64,000 nt of DNA from Cardiocondyla obscurior (lineage: Eukaryota > Arthropoda > Insecta > Hymenoptera > Formicidae), in assembly GCF_019399895.1 (NCBI RefSeq), contig NC_091887.1, positions 2,852,001 through 2,916,000 of the forward strand, read 5' to 3'. A program made the translations under genes and the position numbers. This document shows positions 37,201 through 53,344 of this stretch, in pieces. Position 1 is the stretch's first letter; each line of letters begins with the position of its first letter. The notes under the pieces are model-generated. The model was not told where the DNA came from. It made no database searches and saw nothing but the letters and a program-made list of their open reading frames with translations.

Positions 37201-40200
37201 GAATAAGGCAGACATCGTTTTCAGCTTGGCGTGACAAACATCGATTGGTCTCACGTTTCGTGCCGTTCGGGTCAAATTTTGAAGATCACGTTTATATGAG
37301 TGGTTCGCTCGATAATCGTCGACGGGATTTATCACTGATGCGCGAATTTCAAATTACGATCCCTTGAGGAGTTGCAAAAATATAACGTAAGAACATGAAG
37401 TTTTATTGTAGATTATATGCTACTCGCGCGAAACTCGAGACGATAAAGAACGCGAGGCTTGTTCATCCCTGCTTAAATCTTTGTCAGTATTATATATTCT
37501 TCGCCGCTCGCCTACTTGCGAAATTCAACATTAAACTAATGCCAGCCGATTATTTAAATCACGAGAGATAAGAAGAAAGAAAACGGGGGGATAGAGACGA
37601 CAAACTGATTGCGGTCGTCGGCGAAGGTATATAACCATATTGTCGGAATCAGGCATAAATCGAGATTAATGCTCTTACCGCGGCGTATTAAGCTCAGTCG
37701 GATGAAAGCACGTTGAAATTTTTGTCGACGACGGGACTCATCCGGAGGAAACATCTTGCGTAACGCGCTCTTTCTTTATCTTCCTTTCTTCTTCTTTCTT
37801 TTTCTTTTTTTTTCCTCTCTCTCTTTCTCTCTTTTAAACTCGTCCCAGGCTGAACGTTTCCTCTACGTACAACCCTCGTGCATAATGGCATTTTATATGG
37901 GTCGCTGGAGACGAGTTGCTGCATAAATAAAAAAAAAAAAAACCCCCCAAGCGTCCCCTGTCCGGTCCGAAAACGTCGTGTCCCATGTATAATTTTATAA
38001 CGCCGTTCTGCCGGAATTTCACGCAAGCTCGCCCACTGAGGAACAATAAATTCCGCACCCGTGAAAATGATAAAACGCGTGTGCATTTGAAAGTTTTCGT
38101 AGCCCAAAAACGCGCATTTTGCAGCTCCGACTTCGCGCCGTGAAATCCTCTGCTGCGAACTTTCGATTGTCGCGCAGTTGAATCCACATATAATTTTCTG
38201 CAAGCGCAATTTAATTAATTCCCTGACACCGAATACTTCGCCATTGACGTTTCTGGCCGTTTAACTCTTTCACGTCTGACATGTAATATTATAACGGCAA
38301 ACGCGACGAGTTTCTCGGAAACATCCTCGGGAATCACCTAGAACAAAGCGTCTCGAATCTCTTTTCCGCGAGTCAGGTTGCTAAGCAGACATGTAATTAC
38401 GATGTTACGCGGGTTGAAGTAGGCGAGACGTGCGCTCTTCTGATCTTGAGGATTCAAATAACTCGAATCGTTCGCCGCGCAACTCGTCCTTCCACTCTGT
38501 TGCGATAGGGAGTTTAATTAAAGTATCTAATCAAGATCGAAGGAAACGCGCGCCGGGACTACAAAGACGGGAGGAGAGTTTTAACAGACTTTTGCGGGAC
38601 GCGTTCTCGCCGCAGGTACCACACGGGCACGAAGGCAAAAACCGATCACGTCGGGTCGAGTAGAAAATTTCCTGGAGATCTAATCGAATTCCGCGGAGAC
38701 CTCTCCCGTAACCGGTCGCGCGCCGGCAACTCGGTGGCCGCGGGTCGTCCCGGCGGAATCGAAATTGACATGCGAGACAACTCACGACGATATTCCCGCT
38801 ACCCCGTACTTAACTGCCCCTTCATTGCGTGCCATTCTTTTCCCCCGTGGGCGTTCGTCGGATCTTATTTATTCATGCCGCATTGTGCGCGCGAAGGAGA
38901 CCCATCTCCAATTTTCAGCCGTCCAGCCGCGGCAAATGGACACTTTTGCATTTTGCATAGAAGGAAGTCTCCTTCACGTCGCGTAGGAATCAAAGCCAAA
39001 ATATGTTTAAAAAGAAAATTTTGTTTCCTCTTTCAATCAGCGTGAATAATACAAAATGTTAATTAAAAGAAAAGACATTCGTAAAAAAAAATTAAAAAAT
39101 AATTTTTTGATAGCAAATGTTGATAAAGTAAAAAATAATTGTACGTTCACAATTTATCCTGCGACTTTGTTCACTCCGAGAATTCTCCGAATTTCTCTAA
39201 AGTTTTCGAGCGTTTCCGCGTTATTTGCGTTCAGAGTTTGAAAGAAACGAAAGTAGGTACGCTGGAGTCACTGTTGCACGCGACATTAGAGAGAGTCGTA
39301 AGAATTATGGAAACGATGACGCATCGTGATATAGAAAAAGTGCTCGACAATTACGTATTACTTTCGTAGGCTAGAATATTAGTGGCGTAATCACGAGAGA
39401 TTATCCGGGGGAGGTAACTGCAAGAGTATTAACCCACGCCGGGTTAACCAACGCAAACATATGGCAAAGGGTTAACGTCGACGTTACGGCGCACTTCATT
39501 TGTTTTAACGTCCCTTCTCCCCTCACACGTATAAAAGCTCGCTAATATACAGCGGATCAGATAAAAGCTCGATCGATAGAGTAAACGCCGATCGACGAGC
39601 CGGCGCGGCTATTTTTTTAACCTCCCGGCGGGGACGAGAGTAACGACAATCGGGATCGAGGAAGGGGGAGGGGGTGGAAGGCGAGCGACGTGAGAGAGTG
39701 AAATAATAGAAAAATAATAGAAAAATAGCTCCCGGGCGTGAGTGAGCCAGGGCACGCATCGGCAACAGAGATCAGCACAAAGCGAAAATCGAGTGTCGAA
39801 TTTCTGCGCGAGATACCGTGAAAAATAGGAAAAACGGACACGCGGGAATCGTGAGAGGCCGGGGATCGGGGAGAGGAAAAGTACAAATACACGTGTGTAT
39901 GACGGGAACGAATCATCTCGTCTCGGGGAAGAAAAATCGCAGACAAAATGAAAACGCATAAACTAGTTCTCGTGAGAAGCGATCGACATTTCCAGGAATC
40001 TGATAGTGCTCGATTGTTCGTTTAGGCGTAAAAAAAAAAAAAAACGTTGATTGGCTGCTAGTGGATAGATAAATAAACCATTAAAAAACGGAGCGTCGTT
40101 GTTATATCTTTTATTACTCTCGAAGAAAATCCGACGGATATATCCGGAGGTGGATTTGATATAATTACAGAACGCTGCGAGCTTATTCGCTAAAGTTAAT

Positions 40201-43200
40201 CCAAGAAATAGGATTAATTCTATCTATCGAACGTATCTTTATTCTTTTTTTTTCTTTTTTTATACAATCCTCTTTTATATTTCAAATCAAGAAAAATTAT
40301 CTCATAAACGTGTCTTGAAATAACTAAGGTGGAATATTGTGTTAATCCGTCATCGTAACAAAACGATTGACTCTAATTGCATTCTTTTTGTATAAGTCTT
40401 TATTCCAATTGTTGTATCAAATTATACATTTTTATGATACGTCCTTCAATTAGTACGTTACACGTTGTAACAGATTACGAACAATTTCATCATTGTTACA
40501 CGCACGGCGCGTATGCACGAGCCGCCAATTATCTCACCGCGGCGCGCAACAAGAAAAACTGCGAGTGACGAATTCCCGTCTCCGTCCGGATGAATAGTGT
40601 AATCGATAAAAGGGAAATCGCGTTAGAAAGGGGAACGGGGAAGCCAATTAAAATGCCCGTTCCCGAAAAACAAAATAAATTTTGATCAAACATTGTCCTC
40701 CGTTTGCACGAACGACGAGCAATCAAAAAGAAAACTTCGCTCCGTGGGTGGGCTGCTGTATAATTTGTTGGCAATAATTAATGCGTCAAAACAAGAAATC
40801 CGCTTTATACGAGAATTTCACGAACACAGGAAGCTTTTTTTGATACGCTAATAACGCACATAATAATAATAAAAAAAAAAAAGAGCGCTCTGATGAAAAT
40901 TACTGGCAAGGATATGTATCGAGCATGCTGATTGAGAGAGCAATAAAGATTGATTCGGACGAAAGGGAGCGAGAGGAAGAGAGAGAGAAAGAAAATTTTT
41001 TCCTTCAAAGAGAATCATATGGGCGAATGAAAGACCGCGAAATAAAAAAATGAAAGGTTTTATGCCCTTGAGATATCATACAATTTCGTGCCGTTCCACA
41101 AAACGCAAAGATGAACAACGCAAATATGGGTAAAATGTAGCACAGCTGGAAAATGTTATCCCGCCATTTCGAAGAAGTGAACAAAAGTAATTTTTTTTTC
41201 CTGTTAATAAACGTGTCAAAAAGTAGAACTAAAATTTTTTTAATTGCGATATATTAATAGGCAGCAAGATAAAGAAATTAATTTTTTTAGCGACACTAAT
41301 TGTTTTTTGTTCTAAATAAATGCAGGGGTTAATTCGGTAATTAAAATCGTAGCTATATTTAATTTTATTTTGCGGATTCGAATTCATGCATAAGGACACA
41401 TGAAAATTAACACGGATTAAGAGAGTTCCGCGTACAATTGCGCGCTCGAATCGCGTTTAAATCTAAATCAGCCCGCCGTGAATTATGTTCCGCAGTTGGT
41501 TCACGGAATTTCAAGACCCAGCACACACGCCATCGTCGTCACAATAGAGTTTCAGTAGTTTCTATCGCGATGGAGTCGCGGGGATGGTTACACGTGACGT
41601 GGCACGTAAAGGCGACGCAAATGACACGCGGTGCTGCCTGCGCGCGATCGTCCGCCACGATAAATCTATCGACATATATCGAAGTTACACCGACCGGATT
41701 GACGCGCCGCCCTGGGAATTCGCGAAGATTAACGAAGCCAGATAACGAATGGAGTTGTATGCCGCGCTGAAGTTTACACGTACAGTAATTAAAACGCAAT
41801 TTTTTATGATAAGGGAGTGCGTCAAAAGAGCAGATCGATGGAACGTCGGAAGAATGCTCGGTTCTTTAAATTTTTAATTTCAATCAACACTATTACTTTT
41901 AAACAGAGATTTGTGGCTTCAGAATTTTATTTTATCTTATTTTATTTTTTTTTTTATATATACATATCTACGTTCCGCAAACAAAATAATGAAATTATTT
42001 TTATATTGCACTTGATTATTTAATCAATCGTTATCCACTCCAGACTGGTATTAATATTCAGGAAGAAATTCTATTCGTGATTTTTTTAAAACAGTAAAAC
42101 TTATAACACGTACCGAACAAAACGAGCTCTTAATCATCTCCATAATCTGAACAACGTATGATAATTAGCGGTGCACCTTTTCACATTCGCGCCGAATGAT
42201 ATTAATTAAAAGTAGTATCAATAATCGCGTCTAACACCTTTTAAATGACACACCTCGGAGTCTATTTATTAACTTGATGCATGGATCGATTAGTAGAAGC
42301 TCTCCGCATAGTTACGCCGTAACTTCCGATGTAATTTGCAACGAAGGTAATGCTTCTAATGGCTGATCGGATTATGTGAATTTTTGCGACCCGAGACACG
42401 CTTCATTAATCCACCCAGCTAATGAACTAACATCGGGCTATCCTTGAATACCGAGTTAAGCCGAGGGTTATTCGACCGAAGCTATCTACTTCACCCTAGG
42501 GGTGATACCGTTCCCCGATCGCTGCGTGACTATCCCGAGCACCCCTAACGCTTTGACACACACGCCCTGCCGCCTAAATATTTCTCACTCCACCAGTGAC
42601 GAAAGGAAGGTCAAAGGGAAAGGTTGAGCTCCGAAACTCGGCCTTATCTCAAACGTGAATTACGACGAGTGGAGGATATTGGCAACAAATCGCAGAAAGC
42701 AGCAATGCACCGATATACCAGGACCCCTCTCGTAATTCGTAAATTTCTTGCTTATCGCCCTTCCCCTAGGTTCGTAACTGTCGGATATCCCTAAATCCTT
42801 AATTTCCAAATTGCAAGACCCCTCGCTAAATGGCGTTATTGAGGGATTGTATTTTGCGAGGATGGCAAAATGTACCATTTTCGCAGAAAACTCGAAAATA
42901 TTAGCGTAGGTGTTTTTCGTTTTACTGGAAAATAGATATTTTTCTTTTTTTTTTTTTACGATCGTTATTCGTTTTTTAACAGCCTAACTAATATGCTGGT
43001 TCAGGTAACATTTACCAATAAATTAATAAATAACGCTCCAAAAGTATCGACTATAAAGTTACACGTATTATATGCCGCGTGATTCGTTTTAGTTTTTCGT
43101 AAACTATATCGCTCGTACGTATACTTTCAATGTGCTGTAATGTATTATATGTTTAAATGGAACAAACTGCAGCATTTGGCACAAAAGATATCGCCGTAAA

Positions 43201-46200
43201 TTCGTCACGCAACAAAACGGGGATTCATTTAATTCGCCAGGATAGTTTATCGTGTCGAAGTATTTCGGCGCAATTAGAAGCAATTAACAATCGCCCGCTT
43301 CCGATGACTCACGAAAGTGGAGTAAAGCGTTATACAATGAAGAACGGTAAAAGCAAGCGTCCTACATTTTCATCGCCAGTCTTTTAGGCCGTTTAATTCA
43401 TTGACGAGATTTATCATGACGTGTTGAAATGGAAATTAACTTGCTGTGGTGAAATGCGATTGTCCCGAGGTCACTCACGTTCGAAGCTATCGAATTGACC
43501 CAGAAAATCAGAGCTTACTTTAATAGGTCTCCGTTTAGACAACGCGGGGGCTTAAGAATTAACGCAAGGATCAGAATCTCGTTTCACTTTTGGACTCTTA
43601 TTAAAATCATTTCGAAACATATAAATCTTGAATATTTGAAACTTCGTAAATTCGAACCTTCACCTTGTTTCTTTCGAAAGTTAAACGTGGAATTAGACAC
43701 AAGTCATTCCACGTTGAAAAATATTTGGCGAACTGAGAATATTAAACAGCGCTTTTTCGAAACTTTTAAAATCCATAAAGCTCGGGATCATTGAAACTTT
43801 GCACTTCCGAGTTTTTACTTTTTCCGCGTCATTCGTTTGAAAGCTTCGGAACACCGATACACCGGATCACCGAAAAGTTTCGATTTTTCACGATCTATAT
43901 TGATTTTACTTAAATTTTCGAAGCTTCCCCGGTTTAATTTCGACAAATATTTATTATTTATCTCGACACCTAAAATACTCTTGATTCGCAGGAAAATTTA
44001 GGGGCCCCTTATTCGGATTAAGGTACGACTCAAGGAGTTACCTTCATATGTGTTTTGCTACCGTTTATTTCGTTCGCGCCCTGAACTAGACTGAAGTTTC
44101 GAAATCCGCCGTCAACATAGCTGTGCATACAGAGGTATACATATACGTATACCGCAGGCGTATATCTAACGTGTGATACGTATGACCCCGTTCGCCGGGC
44201 TTATTAAGTCTAGCAATAAATCCATGCCGCAACGATATATTTGTAGGAAACTTAATAAAAATATTTTTTCAAAAAATGTGACGTTATAAAAATTAATAGA
44301 CAGGAAATTTTAATTACAATCGAAATAAATAAGGAACACTTTAAATAATAATGTGCAAAAATTTCTCGTAAATCTTAATCTCATAAATTTTAGCATATTT
44401 TTAGATGTTGAAAATTACATTCTGACCTAATTAACGAAACGTTTAATCTATACCGTTATGATATTCTTTTTACGGAAAAGTTAATTGCAACAGTTGATTT
44501 GTATTTTCGATTCCGCAAATATGCATGATACGATATTTCGTTTCCCTCTGTTTTCCTTTTCTCTGAGGAATGTTCTTCGCGTCGAAAAGTCCTGACAGAA
44601 TGTCGATAGTAAAACTAGAAAAGCACGAGACGAGCGGAATAACCAAGAAACATTACCGTGGAATGCGTGTGTGTCTTAGAAAAGATGCCTGGTCACTTAA
44701 TTCAGATATTCACGAAAAAAAAATATATATATATATATTTATTATATTATATGAATTACTATAATCAGTATTTCAATATACTATATTTGTATCCTTATAA
44801 ATTTATTTCATATGAAATTAATATTTTTTACTTACATATGTTTATATATATTCATATTCGTGATTCGATTAAGATTGCGATAAACGGCAGCCACGGTGCA
44901 TTAAGCTTTATTGGTGATTTATGATCGTTTTCGACATGTATCTATATTTGACATATACATAACTAATATGATTTTAATGATTTATATCGGTAAAATAAAT
45001 ACTGTAAAAGCCACTTTTTTTTTTCAGCAAAAGTGCATAAGTCACGCGAGTTGTTGCTTTTCTTTCATTACATATAAACTGCATTAAAAAAAAGTTTAAA
45101 CAAAACGAAGAAGAAAAAGCGCATTTGCCGTAATAAGAATTATGGCAGCCGACCATAGAAAATTTACAATTCATTTATAAGAGAGAAAATGTTTTATGAC
45201 ACGTTATTCGAATCCGGCATAAAATACCGTCGCGTTAAAAAATCAAATTAATGCATCGCGTAAAATGTACCACATTGTCGAATGCAAAAACCAATTACGA
45301 CGCGCCGGTATTTCGGTTCTGCGCATTGATTATCGAGAATTCATTAAGGTAGGACATTACACTTAGTTGCGCGTGCGGACGGGCTGCAATTATGCAAATC
45401 AGTCACGTATAGAAACGCACAGCCTCGATTCCGCCGCACACGTTATCTTGCACGTTCGTAATATCGAGAAATTTCGGAGAAAACCATATGCGAGCCACAC
45501 GTTCAGGTGTTACGGTAAATTACAGAAACTATAAAAGTAGCGGCACGAGTTATCTCCCTCGGTAAAGGAAATTGAATTCAGTTCGGTAGACGTTGAATAA
45601 AATAAAATCCACCCCATCGGCTACACTGTTACTCATTCCGTCGCATAATTCGTGACAAATTTCTTATGAAAGATAAAACGTTTTGTCATTATGAAAGCTG
45701 TCTTTTGACATTTTGCAATGCAGCGTGCTCTTCGAGTATAATTTACGAGCATTTTCAGCTGCCTGGCATATAAAATACGCCACATGCTACTGCACGCTTA
45801 GTATGTATATTGTATTTGCCGCCTTTCGGGTTCGTAACGCGTTTATCTTGAAACTTGCAGCTTAGGGGAACATTTGAAAAAGAGCTGACAACTTTTCGAA
45901 AAACGGTGTCAACTATTTTACTCTCGAAACGATTCGATGTTTGTACATCAAGATTATTTACACCGAGAATTAACTTTCTTTTTTTTTTAACTAATCTTAT
46001 TTGCATAAAAATATAAGAACAGGTTTGTAATAATTTTTTTTTTTTTAACTACTTTTACTTATTTTCAAAAGTGCAATGTTATGTGAGACTTTATCCGGAA
46101 ATTATATCAATTAAATTCACGGTATCGAGCATTAACACGATAATTAACAGCTCCCTACGGGAAAATAGTAATTAATGCCGTTAAATTTTCGCAATAATTA

Positions 46201-49200
46201 GTATATAAGTTATTCCGCGGTGGTCCCGATTAATTATATTATGTGCTGCACAAATTCTTCCTACCGTAGAAGAATTGTGTCGGTCTTAAATTAATTTGAT
46301 AAGCAAGTCCTTTTGAGTAGTTGGCCATAAGAATTCTTTTGAAATTCTTTATTGCGACAACACTGGTACCGCAATTTCTATGATAATGCGAAAGTTTCGC
46401 TGGTGCCAAAGTTGAAAAATCTCAAATCTGTATAGGCTAGCACACCTATTTGTAAATGTATTAAACGCAAACTTTTTTAAAGCGTCAATATTTATTCCCA
46501 CGAAAAAAAGTTTTTCCAGCAAATAAACAGAATTTTTTGAATGAAGAAAATATTATATAAAATTTACGTAAAGTTTGTTTCGAAATTAGCGGAGTGCCAA
46601 GAAATGATAAGCGTCTATTAACCGTAGTAGTTTGAGAATACATTAACTGAAGCTTCGGAATTTCTAGCTGCTCTTACATAAATTACCTTTTTTGAAATTG
46701 GCAATTTGTACATTTATATCCTCTTAAATGTATACAGGGTGCCCGAAACAACGTATCGCGCCCGAAAACTATCCACCGAGCCGAATTTAAACCGAAAGAG
46801 TTATTTACCGTATCTGAAACATTTCGTTTCGACGTATTCCGCATTACAATTACACTGTGCGCAGTATTGCGTCTATTGTTGCCTTTGGCAAGCAAATGAA
46901 CTTCGTTATTTCACGCCTACGTACTTCGTAGACGCGTACCTCGATCGCACGTGTATACGGTTCGGGACGATGAATGACGATCCATTATGAATTCGTCACG
47001 GCTCCCGAAGATAGTCTTGAATTGTGCGAGCGAGGCTGGCTTCGCCGGGAGCGCGATCAATACGGTTATAATCTGTTTAAAAAACCACGCGACATTTAAA
47101 GATTAATGAGGAATGAAGCCCGCGATTGGTACCCGAACCCCGCGCATGTACAGATCGTTTCGTCGTCAATTAGACATAATAATTTTAACAGTCACCGCGA
47201 GGCAGCCTTTCTCCGCCGCCGCACGTGTACGTGCGTGTCCGATTGCGAGACAAGTTATACAGGTGTACAGACTAGGCTTACACCTCGGCCCCTAGGATAT
47301 TACTTGATCCCATATCTATAAACCTATCTCACTATACGAGGGGAAGTAGCAGGGCTCAAAGATTTCGTTTGAATATCAAAGCGCGAGATAGCATCGGAAG
47401 AGGGGCGGGGACACAATGATGGGCGCAATATCTTTTTCTTTGTCAAAAATCGAGATACGTGGAGATCTCCACGCGCAAGATAAATTATTCACGAAGATAT
47501 TGGTAAACGAATAAAGTTGGGGGAGTTTTTTTTTTTTATTACAATTAGGTAATATTTTACCACGTTTTTATACGAGGAACGATAATAGATCAGATTTCTT
47601 TCATGGTTCTAGATTGGATAAAAAAAAGAGGCCATAGGGAAGAAAAAGTAAAACATAATAATATCCAATTTCCCAATGATGTTCTCACTTTTTTCACAAT
47701 TGCGCTTTTTTCACTAAAGCCACGTTATTTTCTTTTTACGGAGAAATAGATTGTTCTTGTTGCGTATTCTGTGCCCGTTCAAAAATATTTGGTAAAATTA
47801 CTGAACCGTGTATCATATTTTACGAGTTATTTTACATTTTACCTTGACATATTGCGATATAAAATATGAAAATATACATTCTTTGACTATTACCTCATTA
47901 TAATTTTATACAGGAAATAATAAATAAAATTATTAATTAATAGTATTATTTTTCATAATATTGCGCGCAAAATTAATTTATTTTCATATAAAATGGAATA
48001 AATAACAACGTGTAACAATTAATTTTATCCGATCTTACCCTATTTTGTCTACGATAAATTTCATTAAACTTTGCTGAGCATAGTAATCGTAGTCACGGGT
48101 CGTTTACTTTTAATCATATATGTTTAAAACAAACATCGCTTATTACTCCGTTATCTTTCTAAAATAAATCTATCATGGAGGCCAGCGTGGAATGGCGAGA
48201 AAGGCATACGATTAATCCAAAAGTAAATAAATTTTTCACGTAGCAATTTACTTTCAAATATTCCGCTTAGCGATAAAAAAATTTTTTTTTTGTTTTCTCC
48301 GTAATTAACACATTGCTCGCTTAATGATAAAAAACACCAATAACTATAAATTTCCTAAGACGATGCGACACATGTACGTTCCCATTTATAACATTTACAC
48401 GCAAACCTTCCATTTGCGACGCGAGCTTAACGACTTAAAGAGCTTAAAGAGAGTGTCCCGCGAACATATCCAATGATCTTCATCATTGTTGTATAATGGC
48501 GCGCGACAGGATTGGGTTAAAGGGACGATCCTTCCGAGTCGTAACACGCGAGACGAGGGAATCGATATGCGAGATCCGGATCTAAACGTTGGTGTACTAC
48601 TTCCACGCGCCGTTATCGTACCAGCCTGGCTTTCGAACCTACGTGCGCCCGGTGTGCGATCTCGATAATTAAGATATGCGTCTAAGTTGAGAAAATATGA
48701 TATATTTCCCGTTCAAAGTCACAGGCCGACGTCTACCTCGCCGTGTCACTCGCGTTATAAAACAGCCGCGACAGGGGCGGAGCGGAATGTAGCTGTAATG
48801 CGGCGAGATCGATACGTGAGACACGGCTCGAAACGTGCCATCGCAGAAGGATCTTTGGCACACATCGTTAATGATAAAAACGCGATCGCGTGTTCGTCAC
48901 GATCGTCGTTTCGCGCAAACGTAGCCCTGGATCGTGCCGGCGATACGAGAAATTCACGCTACAGTTTTACGCGCAGGCACTTCCGAACGCATGCGGGAAA
49001 ATTTAGATGGGCCAGATATATCGCGGTCGAACTTTGCGCTCGACGGAATTTCGAAGTTCTCGTCTCCGTAAGGTCTGGGCTCGGAAATATCCTATTCGAT
49101 TGCTCGCGACTTGCAAACTATCGACGCTTTCAATACTTTATGCGGAGAAAGATCCCACGCCAGAGGATCTAATCCGTTAGATTTCAATTTCGAACTTGGC

Positions 49201-52200
49201 GAATATCCTTCGCGCGAAGAACTAATTAATGGCAGCGATAAGTCGCGATATGCAGGCAAAAATAATTCGAGATACGAGAGAGCGTCATGAAACTCCCACG
49301 TATCCAACACAAATTTGTATAGTTATAATTTAAACGACTGAACGTGAAGAAACAGCAGCTCAACGTCAGATTTTATACAATATATTCCACCTCTCTCCGG
49401 CGCGCTCTCGTCGTCTTTTCGCGCTCCCATTTATTCCTTTTGCGCACTCGAGCATCCGGGCCTTTCATGCACGTTGAGATGAAAAAAAAAGAAATCCCGG
49501 ATGCAGCAGCCACGGTAAAAATAAATCGACATAAGGAAACTGAGTTCTGCTGCATCCTGCATGTCGCTGTTTCGCGACAAAGTATCGCGTCAACCGTTGC
49601 GAAATTTTCTCTCGCGACTTCTACGTATATTTGAAACAGAATATTTTATGCGCGTTGTTTTACATAAACTTGACACGGATCAATTAAAAGCGTTATCTCG
49701 CGTGGAAGGGCGTTACGAAGACGTGAGTTACAAACAAGATTAGGGAGATCCGCTGCTATCTTGTAATGCGAGCGCTACGGCGCGGTTTGAATTGCAGTGG
49801 ATGTTCGTGAATGTTGAAAATCAACATGCGAACTCCTCGCTCGTCCTATCTTTTTCGCGCGAAAATTCCGAAACTTCCGCACCTCGAGGGCACCGCGGGG
49901 AGACTTAAAATTGAAACGTACAATGCCGTCGTGAAAAATGCATCTAAATTGTCTCGGACGAAGATCTTCGCGCGATAACGAACCTTAATAAAACTTTAAT
50001 AACCACCGCGACATGTAATAGAATTCGTAATGAAGTGGAAAAAAACTGGCGCGATACTTCCTCGTAATTGCAAGGAGCTAGAGATGTTGTACCAAGATTA
50101 AGACCGGAATACTGGTAGAAAATAGTTTACAAACGAAAAGAAACGATAATTATCTACTGCACAACTATACTGAATAGAGTTTAGCACAGAGAAATCTGTG
50201 CTTCTCTTTGTGTGAATTTCGTCGTAATTTCAGATCTCTCTTATTAGCTGCTCTTTTAATTCTCAGGATTAAACTCGAGCCGTTTCACAAATTAAGATTC
50301 TTTTAAGATAAAATATTTGAAATTTATTAACAGCTCTAGAAGAAAAAAAACAATTGTCTATTTATTCGTAATCTTAAAGACCGCACTTTTATATGTTTTT
50401 TTATTGATCATTAAGACTTAAAGGTACCACAGTAAGAAATGTAAAAATGCAAAAGAAAGAATTTGTAGACTCGATAAAAATTAAAAAATTAAATAATTAA
50501 TATATTAATTTCTGTAAGGCAATAATCTTTAGAAATCTCGCGTTCGAATATTTATTATATTAGAATTCTATAAGAAACTTTTATTAAAAATAGCCTTTTG
50601 AAATTTAACTATATAGGTTTTTTTTTCCCTCCGTCTTTAATGCACAACTTCAGCTCAAGTAATCAAAAGAGATTATAAGTATACAAAAGAACGATGGATC
50701 GTTAATTTCAGGGCAAGACGTACCCTACATCATGATAACTTGTGTTCGAGAGACAGGAGTGGAAAGATGTATCGATAAGTGGAATGAATGGAGTTTTACG
50801 CGCCCGCTACTTTTCTCCTTCCATTAAGAAGGAAAAGAAGGGTACTGTTTGATGTCGGTGAAATAAATGAAGCGTACTTTTTTTCTTTTCGGGAGAACGT
50901 GACTTGTCATAATAAAAATAGCGACACTGGCAGAAGACGAGTACCTATGCATTAAAACAGAAGCGCGATTCAGAATAATGCGGCAACGAAATGCGGTCAC
51001 ATTCTCGACGCGACTCGTGCTTCCGAGTTCGTCGACGAATAGAATTAAATCCATAAATATTCAAGCATCGTTAAATTTCGTAAACATTTATTTTCGTAAA
51101 TATCGTAATGAAGGATTTTGCAAAATTAAAGAAGTCAATTTGAGATTAATTGCAGGAGTGAGTCAAAGTGATGATTAAAAACGGATTAAAGTAAAATTGT
51201 TAGAGCAAACGCGAGGAAGTAAAAACAAAAAAATTCAACGACTTTCGTACAGCGCGCGGTACAAGTGCAACAACCTCAGGTATAACGTAACGCGCTATCG
51301 CACATTATCTGCATATAAAAGCCGCCTTTACGTCGCTATTTTCGACTTCGAGAGCGAACAAAAACGGACGGACAAAAACGGGCCGGTAATTCTTTTTCCA
51401 ATTCGTTAAACCATTCGTTTATGCGGTAGCCGCGCGAATTATGCAACGCCAATTTCACGCGGTTGCACGGCAAAAGGATATCGACCCGCGAAGCCATTCC
51501 GAGAAAACCTTAGACGAGATTACATTTCATGCATATAACGATACGCGCGAATAACGGCGCAAGTTTGCCATCAAATTCCCGAAGTCGCCAATGGGAAAAA
51601 ATTGAATGTTCGCTTTTCTTTTTCTCCCCGGCCTTCCCGGTTGAAAGAACTTGCTGATAAAAAATGCGCAATAATTTTGTGCTTATCTAGGTTTTTATGC
51701 GAAATAAATATGCATATTATATTTTATCTCGCAATATATGCGTTAGATAAAATCAATAAATGTACTCGCGGGCAGACAAGCTCGCGACGATAGCAACACC
51801 GAAGTAAGTCTCTAGGGTAATCGACCTCGAAATCATTGCCAGAGCATTCCCCGGCACATTTAGATACTAACCTGCGACCGCGCGCGTTTATTTTTCTTCG
51901 CTGACGTATTACGTGACTTGAAGTTTCGTTGATCACGTAATCGACACTCGGTAGTCGACCCTATTAATCACTCGACCTATCGTCGAATATCGACGACAAA
52001 TAATTTAAAAAACAACTGAAATTAACACCGTGTCCATACTCAGATAATACATAATTCTGTCAATTAAAACCGTGACACGCAATCAACAGTTTTTGAAAAA
52101 CTCGTAAAAAAAAAAAGAAAAAAATAATTTTCTCCATTTTTGCACGGTTGTACGTTTAAATGTTCACGTATCTTCCGTCACGTCCGAATGTTTCTTGTAA

Positions 52201-53344
52201 TTACATTAGGCGAGCATAAAAATATTTATGAATAACTTCGTAATTGTAAATAAAAAATGAAGAGAGCTTGACTAAAATGATTCATGATACACGCAATGTG
52301 AGGAATACTTAAGAGGCATAACATGTTAAGTACCTAAGCCGGTTAAATTAAATCTTCTCGTTATTAATTTATATACAACCGGTTTATTTTGTTCCAAAGT
52401 AATGTTTTTCTAAATTATTTAATATTTAAAAGATATTTAACGTTTTCTCCACGATATGTATTACGTTATGACTGTAGATGTTCCGTAAATGTACGGCGGT
52501 AATACATATAAAGAAAAATAAAAGATTTTCTTATTATTATCGCACATTTAATGCTAGCTGTCTGGATTTCATGTCACGTTACGATACTAAACTCATTATT
52601 CTCATTATTATTAGATAAAACTGGGGGTCATACGGTCATATTTAATATTAAATCTGACGTTAAGTGGCAGGAAACTGCTAACATGGTGCGAGGAGTGAGC
52701 TTTTCAAACCCAATTTAAATAAAGAATCAAAAATAGTTAATGAAACAGACAAATTTCGTCAGATGCATCCTCGCGCGACTGTCACGTGTCCACTCAATTC
52801 ACGACAAAATTTCCGATAGTAACGGAATAAAAAAAAATATTTAAAAAAATAAAAAATGAGGTTTTAAACATTACCTAGGTACGTACATTAATACGAACGA
52901 GAATTAATACCATTATTACTTGATTAATTAATAAACGAAGTAAGAAAACTCGCAAATAAGCGTATAAAAAAAAAATGAAGAAGTGATAAAATAAATTGCG
53001 CGAATAATAGCCGTCATCCCTCGTAATAACAAACGAACGTTGGCATCCTTTGTCGTTCGTAATGATCTAAGAGAACAACTACTTGCATAAAGAGATTTAC
53101 GAGACCGGCAAAACTTTTTCCGCCTGGCTTTGACGCATCTTTCCTGCCATTTTTACAAACATCACCGATAAATCTGACACCGCTGTTACGAGTAAAGTTC
53201 AGGACAATTGGTACGTTTCCTGGACCTTCGTAAAACCAGCCCTTACGCGGGACGAGAGGTGCACGTAGATAGGAAAAGAATGCGGCGGCGATGCGAAAGT
53301 CGCGCGTGGCAACGCGATCGGCGTTCATTGAACCCTTCTCTTAC

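Noticed and set aside
46735..46990. ACAGGGTGCCCGAAAC-like start, reminiscent of transposon ends, with a 94-codon frame
   Set aside because: No matching inverted end or target-site duplication seen. A similar GGGTGATCC stretch at 20140 is too short to establish a repeat.
48634..48650. GGTTCGA on the minus strand, like a tRNA B box
   Set aside because: The rest of the box and a cloverleaf with acceptor stem could not be found. No tRNA elsewhere either.
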